64,000 nt of DNA from CAWANP01 sp963783445 (GCA_963783445.1 CAWANP010000002.1:1054001-1118000); one strand, 5' to 3'; shown: positions 46,089-55,790, numbered from the stretch's first letter. Made by a program: numbers and translations. Notes: generated by a model from the letters alone, not told the origin.

Positions 46089-48032
46089 GTGTTTGGAGAT
46101 AGTCGAGATACCCGAGTAGGCTCTTCCAGGGTCCCGTGCCGGGCGACTGCAGCTCGTATCGTAGCTTTCATGGTCTGCCTCCTGCTGCTCTTTGCGCTGG
46201 CCGGCCTGTTCCTGTCAGTCTCACCTGCTAATGCCATAGTGTCAAGCCCCCGCGCGCCCGCGCTGGCTCCGTCTCCACCGCTGCCCGTCGCTTCCTACGC
46301 CATTGACGTTGCCTTGGATGCGGATGCCAAGTCCCTCACGGCCAGCCAGGTGATCACCTACGTCAATACCACGGACGAGCCCATACCGGACCTGGTCTTT
46401 CACCTCTACCTCAACGCCTTTCGCGATGAGAACAGTATCTTTCTGCAAGAGAGCGGAACGGGCCACCGTGGCTATGGCTGGTACCCGGAACATGCCGGCT
46501 GGATCAGGGTGGTTGACATCCATCTGGCTGACGGTACCCCTCTGATCCTTGAAGAGATCGAGGACGGCACGCTAGCCCGCGCCAACCTGCCCAGCCCCAT
46601 CGCCCCTGGAGACAATGTGCAGGTAGAACTCGAGTACCAGGCTCAACTGCCCCGCGTCTTTGCCCGCACCGGCTACGCTGGCGACTTTTTCATGGTGGGC
46701 CAGTGGTTTCCCAAGCTGGGCGTCTGGCAGGATGGCGCCTGGAACGCCTACCCCTTCCACGCCAACGCCGAGTTCTATGCCGACTTTGGTACCTATGACG
46801 TGGCCATCACCTTGCCCGCCAACTATGTCACGGGCGGCACGGGCCTGCCCCTTTCCACCCAAGACAATGGCGACGGTACCCAGACGGTACGCTACCAGGC
46901 CGAGAATGTCATCGATTTTGCCTGGACCGCCTCGCCCCATTTCCAGACCGCAACGCGGCAGGTGGACGGCATCGAGCTGCTCTATCTCTATCTGCCGGGA
47001 CATGAATGGTCGGTGCAGCGCGCCCTCGATGCCGCCGAGGCGGCTGTACGCCACTTTGGGGATTGGTACGGCGTGTACCCCTACCAGCGCCTCACGGTGG
47101 TCGATGTGCCCGACGACGACCAGGGGGCCGGAGGGATGGAGTACCCCACCCTGGTGACCGCCGGGAGCCTGATTCCGTCTGGCGATGGTCCGAATCCTTC
47201 GAGCCTGCCCGCCATCCGCATGTTAGAGATGGTCATTGTCCACGAGATCGGCCACCAGTGGTGGCAGTCCATGGTTGCCTTCAACGAGGCCGAGGAGCCC
47301 TGGTTGGACGAGGGCTTTACCGAGTATTCGACGGTTCGGGCAATGGATGCCGTATTTGGTGAGGATACCGCTTTTGTCGACAGTCCCATCCTCCGCATCG
47401 GCGGCCTGGATCTGCGGCGGGCCGAGTACATGAGCAGCCCCGAGCTACCCATGTACGGGCGGGCCTGGGACTTTGGCGGCATGGACTACAGTGTCGGCGC
47501 CTATGCCAAGCCGGCGCTGGCCCTGCGTACCCTGGAGCATACGCTGGGCGAAGAGGTGATGCTGGAGGTGATGCGCACCTTTTTCCAGCGCTATCAATTC
47601 GCCCACCCCACCACCGAGGATTTTCGGGTCGTGGCCGAGCAGGTCTCGGGCCAGGACCTGGCCTGGTTCTTTGACGGTCTGGTCTACGGCGATGGTGTGC
47701 TGAACTACACCGTCACCGCAATCGATGAGCACAGTGTCACCGTGGCCCGCCAGGGTGAGCTAAGGGTGCCGACCGAGGTGCTCGTGACCTTTGCCGATGG
47801 CAGCACGGTCATCGAACCGTGGGATGGTTACGAGCGGGAGCGAACCCTAGAGTACCCGGATCGCGCGCCCATCCGCCGCGCCGAGATAGACCCCGAAGGC
47901 AAGGTGGTGGTCGATCTGCAATGGGCCGACAACGGGCTCAGCCGCCGCCTCGAGGTCTCGGCCTGGCTGGCTCTCGCGACGCGCCTGCTCTACTATCTTC
48001 AAAATGCCCTGCTGGCGATGGGGGGGCTGTAG
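46089..48032 (+). CDS. M1 family zinc metallopeptidase, secreted or membrane-bound
   Basis: This 647-residue aminopeptidase-like protein has a hydrophobic signal or anchor segment at about 28-49 (MVCLLLLFALAG). The zinc site is H385-E-x-x-H389 with E408 after 18 residues (DEGFTEYS), and the exopeptidase-type GGMEYP motif lies before it. The GTG at 46089 starts the longest frame; the ATG at 46170 is a possible alternative. A hydrophobic segment also closes the C-terminus. It would trim peptides at the cell surface. The next gene, for a polytopic membrane protein, begins 2 nt after its stop, so the two probably form an operon. Confidence 0.88.
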   Translation: MFGDSRDTRVGSSRVPCRATAARIVAFMVCLLLLFALAGLFLSVSPANAIVSSPRAPALAPSPPLPVASYAIDVALDADAKSLTASQVITYVNTTDEPIPDLVFHLYLNAFRDENSIFLQESGTGHRGYGWYPEHAGWIRVVDIHLADGTPLILEEIEDGTLARANLPSPIAPGDNVQVELEYQAQLPRVFARTGYAGDFFMVGQWFPKLGVWQDGAWNAYPFHANAEFYADFGTYDVAITLPANYVTGGTGLPLSTQDNGDGTQTVRYQAENVIDFAWTASPHFQTATRQVDGIELLYLYLPGHEWSVQRALDAAEAAVRHFGDWYGVYPYQRLTVVDVPDDDQGAGGMEYPTLVTAGSLIPSGDGPNPSSLPAIRMLEMVIVHEIGHQWWQSMVAFNEAEEPWLDEGFTEYSTVRAMDAVFGEDTAFVDSPILRIGGLDLRRAEYMSSPELPMYGRAWDFGGMDYSVGAYAKPALALRTLEHTLGEEVMLEVMRTFFQRYQFAHPTTEDFRVVAEQVSGQDLAWFFDGLVYGDGVLNYTVTAIDEHSVTVARQGELRVPTEVLVTFADGSTVIEPWDGYERERTLEYPDRAPIRRAEIDPEGKVVVDLQWADNGLSRRLEVSAWLALATRLLYYLQNALLAMGGL

Positions 48033-48034
48033 AT

Positions 48035-48997
48035 ATGAATGCCTGGCATGCTCTCCGGGCGGGCCTGGCCCGCACAACACGCTACTGGCAGGTTTGGCTG
48101 ATCCTGTACGCGGCCAACCTGCTGGGCGCCCTGCTCTTGGTCTTCCTCCCGGCGCTGACCCTGGTCTCCGAGCCCGGCCACCGTCCGGCGATTCGGCAGG
48201 CTGCCGATGGCCTGGATGCCTGGCTCGTGCTCGAGACGCTGATGTCGCCCGATGCCACGGCGGCTCTGGGCCAGGGCGGCCCCGAACCCTCCCTGACGCC
48301 CGATCTGCAGCAGGCGCTCCTGGTGGCGCTCATTACGCTGGTAGCCCTGCCCTGGCTGGCCTGGCTGCCTGCCTCCTTCTTGACAGGCGGCTTGTTGCTG
48401 ACCTACGCCGGGGACCCCCAGCGTAGGTCAGATTGGGGGCCCCAACCCTTCCGCTGGCGTCGCTTCCTCTGGGGCTGCTGGCATTGGTTTGGTACCTTCC
48501 TGCTCCTGGGTTTGGTGCAGGCCTTTGGCTGGCTCATCGGCCTCATTCCGGGCGTGTTCCTCATCGTGGCTGCCCTCTCGGTCGGCCAATGGCTCGTGTG
48601 GTTGCTCGTCGCCGGGCTGGGGCTCTGGCTGGCCTTCTGGCTGGTTCTGCTCGAGTACGCCCGCGTCGCCGCCGTCGTTGGGGATACCAAGAACGCTGTC
48701 CGCGCGCTCGGCAGCGGCCTGCGCTTCATCGTCCGCCACCTCTTGCCCGTCGCCGGCCTGTACACACTGTCGCTCCTGTTGGCGGCGGCCCTGCACGCGC
48801 TCTTTCGTCTGGGCTTGATGCCCTACCTGCGCCTAGATTGGTGGCTTCTGGTATTGTTGGTCCAGCAGGTCTTCATTCTAGCCCGATTGGGAATCCGGCT
48901 GGTACGATTGGGGGGTGAAACAGCGTTAGTGATGGGGGCTTCTCAAGCGCCGCCGGTCCAAGAACCCGTTGGCCCTCCAACTCCAGAACCTTCATAG
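48035..48997 (+). CDS. Polytopic membrane protein of unknown function
   Basis: This 320-residue protein has about six hydrophobic segments (near 20-42, 94-125, 152-175, 178-214, 240-262 and 275-292). The C-terminal tail is Pro- and Glu-rich. It resembles uncharacterised multi-pass proteins of the DUF4013/YesL-like kind only in general outline, so I assign no family. The ATG at 48035 lies immediately after the M1 peptidase stop and may be translated by coupling. Confidence 0.75.
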   Translation: MNAWHALRAGLARTTRYWQVWLILYAANLLGALLLVFLPALTLVSEPGHRPAIRQAADGLDAWLVLETLMSPDATAALGQGGPEPSLTPDLQQALLVALITLVALPWLAWLPASFLTGGLLLTYAGDPQRRSDWGPQPFRWRRFLWGCWHWFGTFLLLGLVQAFGWLIGLIPGVFLIVAALSVGQWLVWLLVAGLGLWLAFWLVLLEYARVAAVVGDTKNAVRALGSGLRFIVRHLLPVAGLYTLSLLLAAALHALFRLGLMPYLRLDWWLLVLLVQQVFILARLGIRLVRLGGETALVMGASQAPPVQEPVGPPTPEPS

Positions 48998-49084
48998 ACT
49001 GAGCCTGTCTGCTCCACTACTTCAGGCCGAGAACCCGCGCACTCGTGGTCTTCCGATCCAACCCAGTACTACCCAGGTGCACAA

Positions 49085-49110
49085 CCTGTTCGTAGTCGGC
49101 GCTTAAGCCT
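49085..49110 (+). repeat. Degenerate copy of the GTAGTAGGCGCTT repeat
   Basis: CTGTTCGTAGTCGGCGCTTAAGCC resembles the copies at 26977 and 50821. It lies in a 284-nt gap between convergent genes in which I see no gene. Confidence 0.5.
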
Positions 49111-49281
49111 ATTGACCACTTAAGCGGGGAACAGGACTTGGCTGAACAGGCAGCGGCCCAAGCCCCGAGCACAGTTGAGGGAGGTCATGCTCGCGCCATT
49201 TCCTGACCAAGTCCTACAAGTTCCTCAGCGCCGCAAAACGACCAGAAACACGCCAAAGAACGCCCTGCAAGCCCCTCTCGC

Positions 49282-49890
49282 CTACTGGGACCAGGCATTT
49301 GCCAGATCTGGCTGCTCCTGCTTCAATCTTTGCGCTTCGGCATAACCAGCCTCCAGCGCCTTCATATTAATCTCTTCTGTCCCCCGCGGCACTCGCTCGC
49401 TCACGGCCGCCGACAGCGCCTCGCGGCTGACGATCCCGGTCAGGCCGGCAACCAAGCCCAATGCCACGATGCTGGCCGTGATCTTGCGCCCCGTCTCCTC
49501 CTGGGCCAGTTGCGAGATCGGCACCGCCACCGCCCTGTGGCTGGGCAAACGGCTGACGCTGGTCGAGTCCACGACGATCATGCCGTCCTCTTTGACCTGC
49601 TCGTAGAACCGGTCGCAAGCCTCCTGGCTCATGCACAGCAGCAGGTCAGCGGCCATCACCTTGGGATAGTCCACCTCACCCTTGGCAATGATCACTTCCG
49701 ACCGGCTTGCCCCGCCGCGGGCCTCAGGGCCGTAGCTCTGGGTCTGGATGGCATTCAACCCGTCGTGCACCGCTGCCGCCTCGGCCAGGATCACGCCCGC
49801 CAGGATCATGCCTTGCCCGCCTTCGCCGGCCAGGCGAACCTCATAGCGATCATCCAGTGCTCTTCGCGCTTCTTGTCGATCCTTTTCCAT
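49282..49890 (-). CDS. korC: 2-oxoacid:ferredoxin oxidoreductase, gamma subunit
   Basis: This protein of about 202 residues is the gamma subunit of 2-oxoacid:ferredoxin oxidoreductases. It carries the family GEGGQGMILAG loop and the SYGPEARGGASRSEVI motif. The ATG at 49890 is preferred over a TTG at 49911 that overlaps the upstream stop. It is last in a korDABC order and lies 11 nt after the beta subunit. The complex is cytoplasmic and reversibly makes acyl-CoA and reduced ferredoxin from a 2-oxoacid and CoA; the subunit arrangement fits the 2-oxoglutarate type. Confidence 0.88.
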   Translation of the reverse strand: MEKDRQEARRALDDRYEVRLAGEGGQGMILAGVILAEAAAVHDGLNAIQTQSYGPEARGGASRSEVIIAKGEVDYPKVMAADLLLCMSQEACDRFYEQVKEDGMIVVDSTSVSRLPSHRAVAVPISQLAQEETGRKITASIVALGLVAGLTGIVSREALSAAVSERVPRGTEEINMKALEAGYAEAQRLKQEQPDLANAWSQ

Positions 49891-49901
49891 CGTCCTGGCC
49901 C

Positions 49902-50768
49902 CTAGATCCAACCCCGGCGCACTTTGCGCTTGCGTGGCAGCGGCAATCCCTGCGCGCGCGCGATGACCTCGTCATAGAGTTCGGTGAATTCCGGCTTGTC
50001 CTCGTCGTGAAGCACGCCCCGCACGATCTTATCTGCGGGCAGATCGTCGCCCATCTTTTCGGCGGCTTGAATGGTGACGCTGCTGTCTTTCATCAGGTGC
50101 ATCATCTGGATGGGCGATTTCATGTCGTTGGCGCGTCCAAAGGTCGTGTGGCAGTAGCTGACCGCCTCGACCAGCGCGAAACCCCGCTTGCGCATCGCCT
50201 GTTCGATGAGCTTGTCCATCTGCTTGGCGTGGTAAACGGTGCTGCGAGCCACATAGGCCGCGCCAGCGGCGATGGCCAGGTCGCAGATCGGGAAGGGCTG
50301 CTCGATGTGCCCATAGGGCGCGGTGGCCGAAAAGCTGTCCAGCGGCGTCGTCGGCGACGACTGGCCGCCGGTCATGCCATAGATGCTGTTGTTGACCACG
50401 ATGGCCGTCAAATCAATGTTCCGCCGCGCGGCGTGGATAAAGTGGTTGCCGCCGATGGCCATCGCATCGCCGTCGCCCATGATGACAATGATCTCCATCT
50501 CCGGCTTGGCCATCTTGAGGCCCGTGGCAAAGGCCAGCGCCCGCCCGTGCGTGGTGTGCATGGTGTTAAAGTCCATGTACACCGGCATCCGCCCGGTACA
50601 GCCGATGCCCGAGACCATGGCCACGTCGTCCTGGTTCAGTTCCAGGTTCTCCACTGATCGCAGGATGCTGCCCATCACGATGCCAATGCCGCACCCGGCG
50701 CACCAGACGTGGGGGAACTTTTTATGGTGGCGGAGATACTCGTACGTCCCCTGATCGTGTCGCTTCAC
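49902..50768 (-). CDS. korB: 2-oxoacid:ferredoxin oxidoreductase, beta (TPP) subunit
   Basis: This 288-residue subunit binds thiamine diphosphate. The GDGDAMAIGGNHF and VVNNSIYGMTGGQSSPTT segments are the TPP/Mg motifs, and CAGCGIG near the N-terminus is conserved in this family. Length fits KorB (about 280-300). It is separated from korA by about 100 nt holding a hairpin repeat. GAAGG precedes the ATG. Confidence 0.9.
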   Translation of the reverse strand: MKRHDQGTYEYLRHHKKFPHVWCAGCGIGIVMGSILRSVENLELNQDDVAMVSGIGCTGRMPVYMDFNTMHTTHGRALAFATGLKMAKPEMEIIVIMGDGDAMAIGGNHFIHAARRNIDLTAIVVNNSIYGMTGGQSSPTTPLDSFSATAPYGHIEQPFPICDLAIAAGAAYVARSTVYHAKQMDKLIEQAMRKRGFALVEAVSYCHTTFGRANDMKSPIQMMHLMKDSSVTIQAAEKMGDDLPADKIVRGVLHDEDKPEFTELYDEVIARAQGLPLPRKRKVRRGWI

Positions 50769-50820
50769 CTTCCGACCTTCTTTCAGTACCAGTAGACCGC
50801 AGTTTCAGTCGATCCTAGTA

Positions 50821-50850
50821 CCCGTTCGTAGTAGGCGCTTCGGCGCCGTT
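50821..50850 (+). repeat. Hairpin repeat copy between korA and korB
   Basis: CCCGTTCGTAGTAGGCGCTT followed by CGGCGCCGTT matches the copies at 26977-27053 with one changed base in the loop. It lies inside the kor operon, between korA and korB. Confidence 0.72.
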
Positions 50851-50867
50851 TCCTGCCATCCTCAGCC

Positions 50868-52028
50868 TCAGGACCGCATCGCGTCCAGGATCTGCTGCGG
50901 CGTGACCATCTGGCCGTCCGCCCGGCCCACCCGCAGGACCTTCTTCCGGCCCACGATCCGCTCCACCTCCAGGGCAATCTGGCCCAGGTTCATCTCGGCC
51001 ACGATGACCCGCTGCGCATGCTCGGCAGCGCGCTCTACGGCCTTTTCCGGGAAGGGCCACAGCGTCTTGAGCCGCAGCAATCCCACCTTGCGTCCGTAGC
51101 GGGCGCGGGCCATCTTGATCGCCTGTCGCGCCGACCGAGCCGTCGAGCCGTAAGTCACCACCACCGACCGCGCATCCTCGATGCCATCCGCTTCCCACAT
51201 AGCGATTTCGTCCAGGTTGCGGTCGATCTTGCGAAACACGCGGTCGATCCAGGGTTGGATCTCGTCCAGGCGCCCCGTGGGAAAGCCCCGCGCATCGTGA
51301 AGAAGCCCGGTGACGTGGAACCGGTATCCCTCGCCAAAAGGCGCCAAGGGCGGCACGTCCGAGGGCGTGCTGCCAAAAGGCTCGTACCATTCCGGCGGCA
51401 CGGCCGGCATCTCGCGATTGACGATGGGTACCAGGGCTTTGGCCTGGTGCTCCCGGGATGCGCTCACCACTTGCTCGGGATTGGGTAGATCTACCTTCTC
51501 GCGCATGTGGCCCACCACCTCGTCCATCAGCACAATGACCGGGCTGCGGTACTTTTCCGCAAAGTTAAAGGCCGTCACCGTCAGATCAAAGGCTTCCAGC
51601 ACCGACGCCGGCGCCAGCGCGATGATCGGATGGTCGCCGTGGGTGCCCCACCGCGCCTGCATCACGTCGCCCTGCGAGGGACTGGTGGGCAGGCCCGTGC
51701 TGGGGCCGGCCCGCATCACGTTGACGATGACGCACGGGATCTCGGTCACAGCCGCGTAGCCAATGTTCTCCTGCATCAGGGAAAAGCCCGGCCCGCTGGT
51801 GGCCGTCATGGACTTCAGCCCGCCCACCGAGGCGCCGATCACCGCCGCGATGCTGGCGATCTCGTCCTCCATCAGGATGAACTTGCCGCCCAGTCTGGGC
51901 AGTTGGCGGGACATGAACTCTGCGATCTCGGAAGAGGGGGTGATGGGGTATCCGGCAAAAAAGCGGCAGCCAACCGCCAGCGCGCCCAGCGCCGAAGCGC
52001 GGTTGCCCTGCATCAACTGTGCGGTCAC
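50868..52028 (-). CDS. korA: 2-oxoacid:ferredoxin oxidoreductase, alpha subunit
   Basis: This 386-residue alpha subunit has the conserved N-terminal MQGNRASALGALAVGCRFFA segment, FILMEDEIASIAAVIGAS and TATSGPGFSLM. Length and motifs match KorA, in which the gamma subunit is a separate protein. The GTG start at 52028 overlaps the korD stop as GTGA, showing coupling. Confidence 0.9.
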   Translation of the reverse strand: MTAQLMQGNRASALGALAVGCRFFAGYPITPSSEIAEFMSRQLPRLGGKFILMEDEIASIAAVIGASVGGLKSMTATSGPGFSLMQENIGYAAVTEIPCVIVNVMRAGPSTGLPTSPSQGDVMQARWGTHGDHPIIALAPASVLEAFDLTVTAFNFAEKYRSPVIVLMDEVVGHMREKVDLPNPEQVVSASREHQAKALVPIVNREMPAVPPEWYEPFGSTPSDVPPLAPFGEGYRFHVTGLLHDARGFPTGRLDEIQPWIDRVFRKIDRNLDEIAMWEADGIEDARSVVVTYGSTARSARQAIKMARARYGRKVGLLRLKTLWPFPEKAVERAAEHAQRVIVAEMNLGQIALEVERIVGRKKVLRVGRADGQMVTPQQILDAMRS

Positions 52029-52382
52029 AGCTCACCTCCGGCCGGCAGAGCGCCCTGCTCGGCCAGTTCGGCCAGCTCCTCCAGCTCTTCTACCTCTTCT
52101 GGCGTGAGCCGGCGCACCGTGATAGCCATATCCGGGCAGTGGGTGTCGCACCAGTGGCAGGCAGTACACGCGTCTCCGTGTACCACCACCGGCCGTCCCT
52201 GGCCGTTGGCCTCAAATACACTCTTGGGGCAAAACTCGATGCAGATGCCGCAGCCCTTGCACCAGGTATCAAAGATGGTGACGTGACCTCGGGGGCGTGC
52301 GGGACGCCGGCTGGTTGCACCAGCTTGGCCGGTCCCAGAAACCTGAACGGCGGATTCCCTCCGCCGTATCTTCAGTAGTCAT
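52025..52382 (-). CDS. korD: 2-oxoacid:ferredoxin oxidoreductase, ferredoxin-type delta subunit (frameshifted)
   Basis: The ATG at 52382 has GGGAGG at a good distance and begins MTTEDTAEGIRR. The ferredoxin sequence (VTIFDTWCKGCGICIEF) lies in the neighbouring frame, so one indel between about 52355 and 52280 is needed. Two 4Fe-4S motifs are clear, CKGCGICIEFCP and CTACHWCDTHCP, followed by an acidic Glu/Leu-rich tail. The product is about 115 residues. It would pass electrons from the TPP site to free ferredoxin. Confidence 0.8.
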
Positions 52383-52439
52383 ATCCACAACCTCCCGGTT
52401 GCCGGCGGGTACCCCATTGCTACCCAGGATTTACACCTC

Positions 52440-52467
52440 ATTGTACCACCAGTCGGTTCCATGTCAA
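52440..52467 (-). promoter_or_regulatory. Promoter of korDABC
   Basis: On the minus strand TTGACA (52467-52462), a 16-nt spacer and TACAAT (52445-52440) precede korD by about 58 nt. Confidence 0.7.
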
Positions 52468-52502
52468 GCTTGGCCGGTGGCTGCGCCAGGGCCGCAGCAA
52501 AC

Positions 52503-52535
52503 GACCTCGGGAGTCTGCCTCGGACTCCCGAGGTC
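52503..52535. promoter_or_regulatory. Perfect 13-bp palindrome in the divergent promoter region
   Basis: GACCTCGGGAGTC (52503-52515) and GACTCCCGAGGTC (52523-52535) pair exactly around a 7-nt loop. It lies between divergent promoters, 12 nt before the -35 at 52548, so an operator is more likely than a terminator. Confidence 0.55.
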
Positions 52536-52547
52536 TGGCCCTGACCC

Positions 52548-52576
52548 TTGCAGATCCGCAGCAGCGGTGGTATACT
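52548..52576 (+). promoter_or_regulatory. Promoter facing the Mrr-NACHT gene
   Basis: TTGCAG (52548-52553), a 17-nt spacer and TATACT (52571-52576) point to the gene at 52820 with a leader of about 240 nt that contains repeat R1. Confidence 0.55.
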
Positions 52577-52734
52577 ACCTCCAGCCGATGACAAGCCTGG
52601 ACGCTCCCGAGCAGCCTGCCGCGGTAGGCCCTGCGTCCTGTCGCACTGGGACCTTCCACTCTCACGAGAACTGGACCATGTGCAACCCTGCGGGAGAATG
52701 GCCCAGCAAGATCCTCGGCAACAGTATTGATTCC

Positions 52735-52822
52735 GGCACCGCCCGCCGTAAACAGGCGGTGCTGGGAAGATTTCTATCGATTTCAACAGCAACTCCTAGC
52801 ACCGGCTCTTTCAGGTGCGGTG
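52735..52822 (+). repeat. Dispersed repeat R1, copy B
   Basis: It begins GGCACCGCCCGCCGTAAACA and includes GGCGGTGCTGGGAAGATTT, TCGATTTCAA and AGCACCGGCTCTTTCAGG. It matches copy A at 39166 and, in inverse orientation, copy C at 56661. It reaches the start of the Mrr-NACHT gene. Confidence 0.8.
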
Positions 52823-55751
52823 CAAGTGAGGAGCAGGGCCTTGCCGGCAACCCAACACCAGCGCCACTTTGAAGACCTTTCTCCGGACGACTTTGAGCGC
52901 CTGGTCTACTGGCTCGCCAAGCGCTCCGGCGACTTTGACGAGGTACAGTGGTACGGCGGCGCCCGCGACAAGGGCCGCGACGTGGTGGCCTACAAGCACA
53001 CCACCACCGGCCGCGAAAAGTGGTACATTCAGGCCAAGCGCTACCAGCGCATCACCTTCGCCACGCTCCGGGATGAACTCGACAAGCTGGCGGAGCACGC
53101 CACGGATGAGCCCTCCTTTGCTCCCCAGGTAATCGTCTTTGCCACGGCCTGCCCCGTCCCGCCCCAGGCAAAGGATCAGGCCGCTGCTCACGCTAAGACA
53201 AAGCTCCTGCCGGAGCCATACTACTGGGATCGCCTCTACCTGGACGAGCGGCTGAAGGCCCAGCCGGAGACCCAGGCCGAGTTCTTTGGCGTAGACGGCC
53301 GCCACCCGCCGCTGATTTCCTCCGAGGCCATCGCCGAGGATCTCCGCGACAAGGAACTCGCCTACCTGGACGGGCTGCTGGCCCGCTACGAGCACTGGCG
53401 CGAGCACTATACCCCCCTGGCCGGCATCGCCGAGGTCCGCGCCGCCGTTCAAGATGGCCCGCGATTGGACCTGCCCATGCCCTTTGTCCCCCCCGAATTC
53501 CAGGCGCTGGTGGAGCACGGCTACGGCCAGCGCGTCGAGGTGCAGCGTGTGGCCGTGGACGATCTGCGCGCGGCTCTGGCCGAACACCGCCGCATTCTGC
53601 TTCTGGGCGATCCCGGCAGCGGCAAAACGACCACCCTGTGGCGTCTGTGCTACGACTATGCCCTGGCCGCCCGGGATGACCGCCAGAAGCCACTGCCCCT
53701 TTTCGTTCCCCTGGGCGGCTACACCGACGAGGCTCCCTTTGACGCCTACCTGGCCGGCCACCTGGGACCGCTGGCCCCCTACCTGGAGACCTACCGCGCT
53801 GCGAACCGCCTTGTCCTGCTCCTGGATGGCCTGAATGAGATGCCCCAGGCCGGCTACGCCCGCGCGGGTGGGGCGCATCCGCGACGTGCTGGATCGCTGG
53901 CCTGAGGGATCCGTGGTCGTCACCTGCCGGGCGCTGGACTACGTCGTCGAGCTGGAGGGCCTCCAGAGGGTGGAGGTTTCGCCCCTGGACCCCGGCCGCA
54001 TCCGCACCTTCCTCCACAACTACCTGGGGGAGAGGCCGGGGAGCGGCTGTTCTGGGCCATGGCCGGCGGCGACGAGGTGCGCGCCCTGTGGGACACCTGG
54101 CAGGGGGCCGGCGGTACCTGGGCCGAGTTCTGGACAGCGGAGGAGATGCCCAGACCTGTCTACTCGCAGACATCGGGGACCCAGGACCGGTTGTGGGCGC
54201 ATTTGAGGGAGGAATTGCCGCCCTTGCTCGCGCTGGGGCGCAACCCCTACCTGCTGCTGATGACGGCCCAGGTCTACGCCCAGTCCCAGGGAGAGCTGCC
54301 GGCCAATCGCGCCCGCCTGTTCGCCGCCTTTGTGGACACCCTGCTGGCGCGGGAGAAAAAACGGAATCCGGCGCGCTGGCTGGCCGCACAGCAGCAGGTG
54401 GCTGGCCTGGCCGCCCTGGCCTATGCCATGCAGGTTGAAGGCGGGCGCGGCACCACGGTGGATCGGGCCTGGGCGGTGGCCCGCTTGTGCCAGGCGCAGC
54501 CCGGCTGCGATGCTGAGCGGCTGCTCTATCTGGCCGCCAGTGCCACCTTGCTGGATGCCGATGCACAGAAGGTTCGCTTCTATCACCAGCTCCTGCAAGA
54601 GTATTTCGCCGCCCGCGAGTTGGACCGGCGGCTGGCCGCTGGCCAGCGCCTGGCGGGCTACTGGCCTTCGGGGCAGTGGTGGCAGCCCTCCGGCTGGGAG
54701 GAGACGGTCATCCTGCTGGCCGGGATGCGGGACGATGCTGCTGGTCTCCTGTCCGAGCTGGCGGGCGCGAACCCGGTCCTGGCCGCCCGCTGCCTCCTGG
54801 AGGGCGATGCGCGGGCCGAGGAATCAACCAGGCGCACTATCACCCAGGCGCTGAGTGCGGCGATGGCTGCCAAGGGAAAACCGCCGGTCGCCCGCTCCCT
54901 GGCCGGCGACGCCCTGTCCCGGCTGGGCGATCCCCGCCCCGGTGTGGGTCTGGATCCAGGTACCGGCCTGCCGGACATCGCCTGGTGCGACGTCCCGGCT
55001 GGCCCTTTCCTCATGGGCAGCGATGACAGCGATGGGCTGGCTTACGATGACGAGAAGCCACAGCAAGAGGTGCTGATAGTCTATGGTTACCGCATTGCCC
55101 GATACCCGCTGACCAACCTCCAGTACGCCTCGTTCCTAAGGGCTCAAGGCTATCAAGAGCGCCGCTACTGGACCGACGCTGGCTGGCAGTGGAAGGCCGA
55201 TCGGGCGGGACCCGTGACCTACGGTGGGGCCTTCGATCTCCTCAACCACCCGGTGGTGGGGGTGAGCTGGTATGAGGCCGTGGCCTTCTGCCGCTGGCTG
55301 ACAGAACGGCTGCGTGCGACGGGAGGTATTGAAAGGGATGAAGAGGTTAGGTTGCCGACGGAAGCCGAATGGGAGAAAGCAGCAAGGGGAACCGGCGGGC
55401 GTTTATTCCCCTGGGGCGACGAGTTCGACGCGGATCGATGCAACATGGCTGACACAGGGATCGATACCACCAGCGCGGTAGGCGCTTTTCCTGGCGGCGC
55501 ATCCCCCTATGGTCTTCTGGACATGAGTGGGAACGTGGACGAGTGGTGCCGGACCAGGTGGCGGGACAGCTACCAGGAGGCGGCTGGCGAGTCACTGGAA
55601 GGGGATGCCCTCCGGGTGGTGCGTGGCGGGTCGTTCGACAATAATCAGAGGGATCGTCCGCTGCGCCTACCGCTACTGGTACGACCCGGACAACAGGGAC
55701 TACGACTTTGGGGTTCGGGTGGTGGTGGCCCCCGTTGCCTCTGAACGCTGA
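52820..55751 (+). CDS. Mrr-like nuclease - NACHT NTPase - FGE/SUMF1 fusion (frameshifted)
   Basis: The reconstructed protein is about 975 residues. The N-terminus has a PD-(D/E)XK restriction-like domain (ARDKGRDVVAY then WYIQAKRY). A NACHT/STAND NTPase follows, with Walker A GDPGSGKTT near 53606-53632 and Walker B VLLLDGLNE near 53814-53840, then helical repeats. The C-terminus is a formylglycine-generating-enzyme-like C-type-lectin fold (VSWYEAVAFCRWL, LPTEAEWEKAARG, DMSGNVDEWCRTRW, RGGSFDNN). Frame changes occur near 53870, 54035 and 55650. The GTG at 52820 is a tentative start because the upstream codons are repeat R1. Nuclease-NACHT-sensor layout is that of antiphage STAND proteins, with the FGE domain as likely recognition module. 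Confidence 0.75.
55622..55725 (+). other. Candidate DGR variable region at the 3' end of the FGE domain
   Basis: After correcting one G near 55650, the reading is RGGSFDNNQRIVRCAYRYWY then DPDNRDYDFGVRVV. Most of the non-framework codons are TAC, GAC, AAC or TTC, all reachable from AAC templates by changing only A. This is the pattern of adenine-directed diversification in diversity-generating retroelements. No template repeat or reverse transcriptase is visible in the window. Confidence 0.5.
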
Positions 55752-55790
55752 CCCTCTGGACTCTGGATCTCTGATCCGCCGTTCTCTGAC

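Noticed and set aside
52735..52819. Extension of the Mrr-NACHT protein N-terminus to a TTG at 52727
   Set aside because: The extra ~31 codons are encoded by repeat R1, which occurs elsewhere outside genes.
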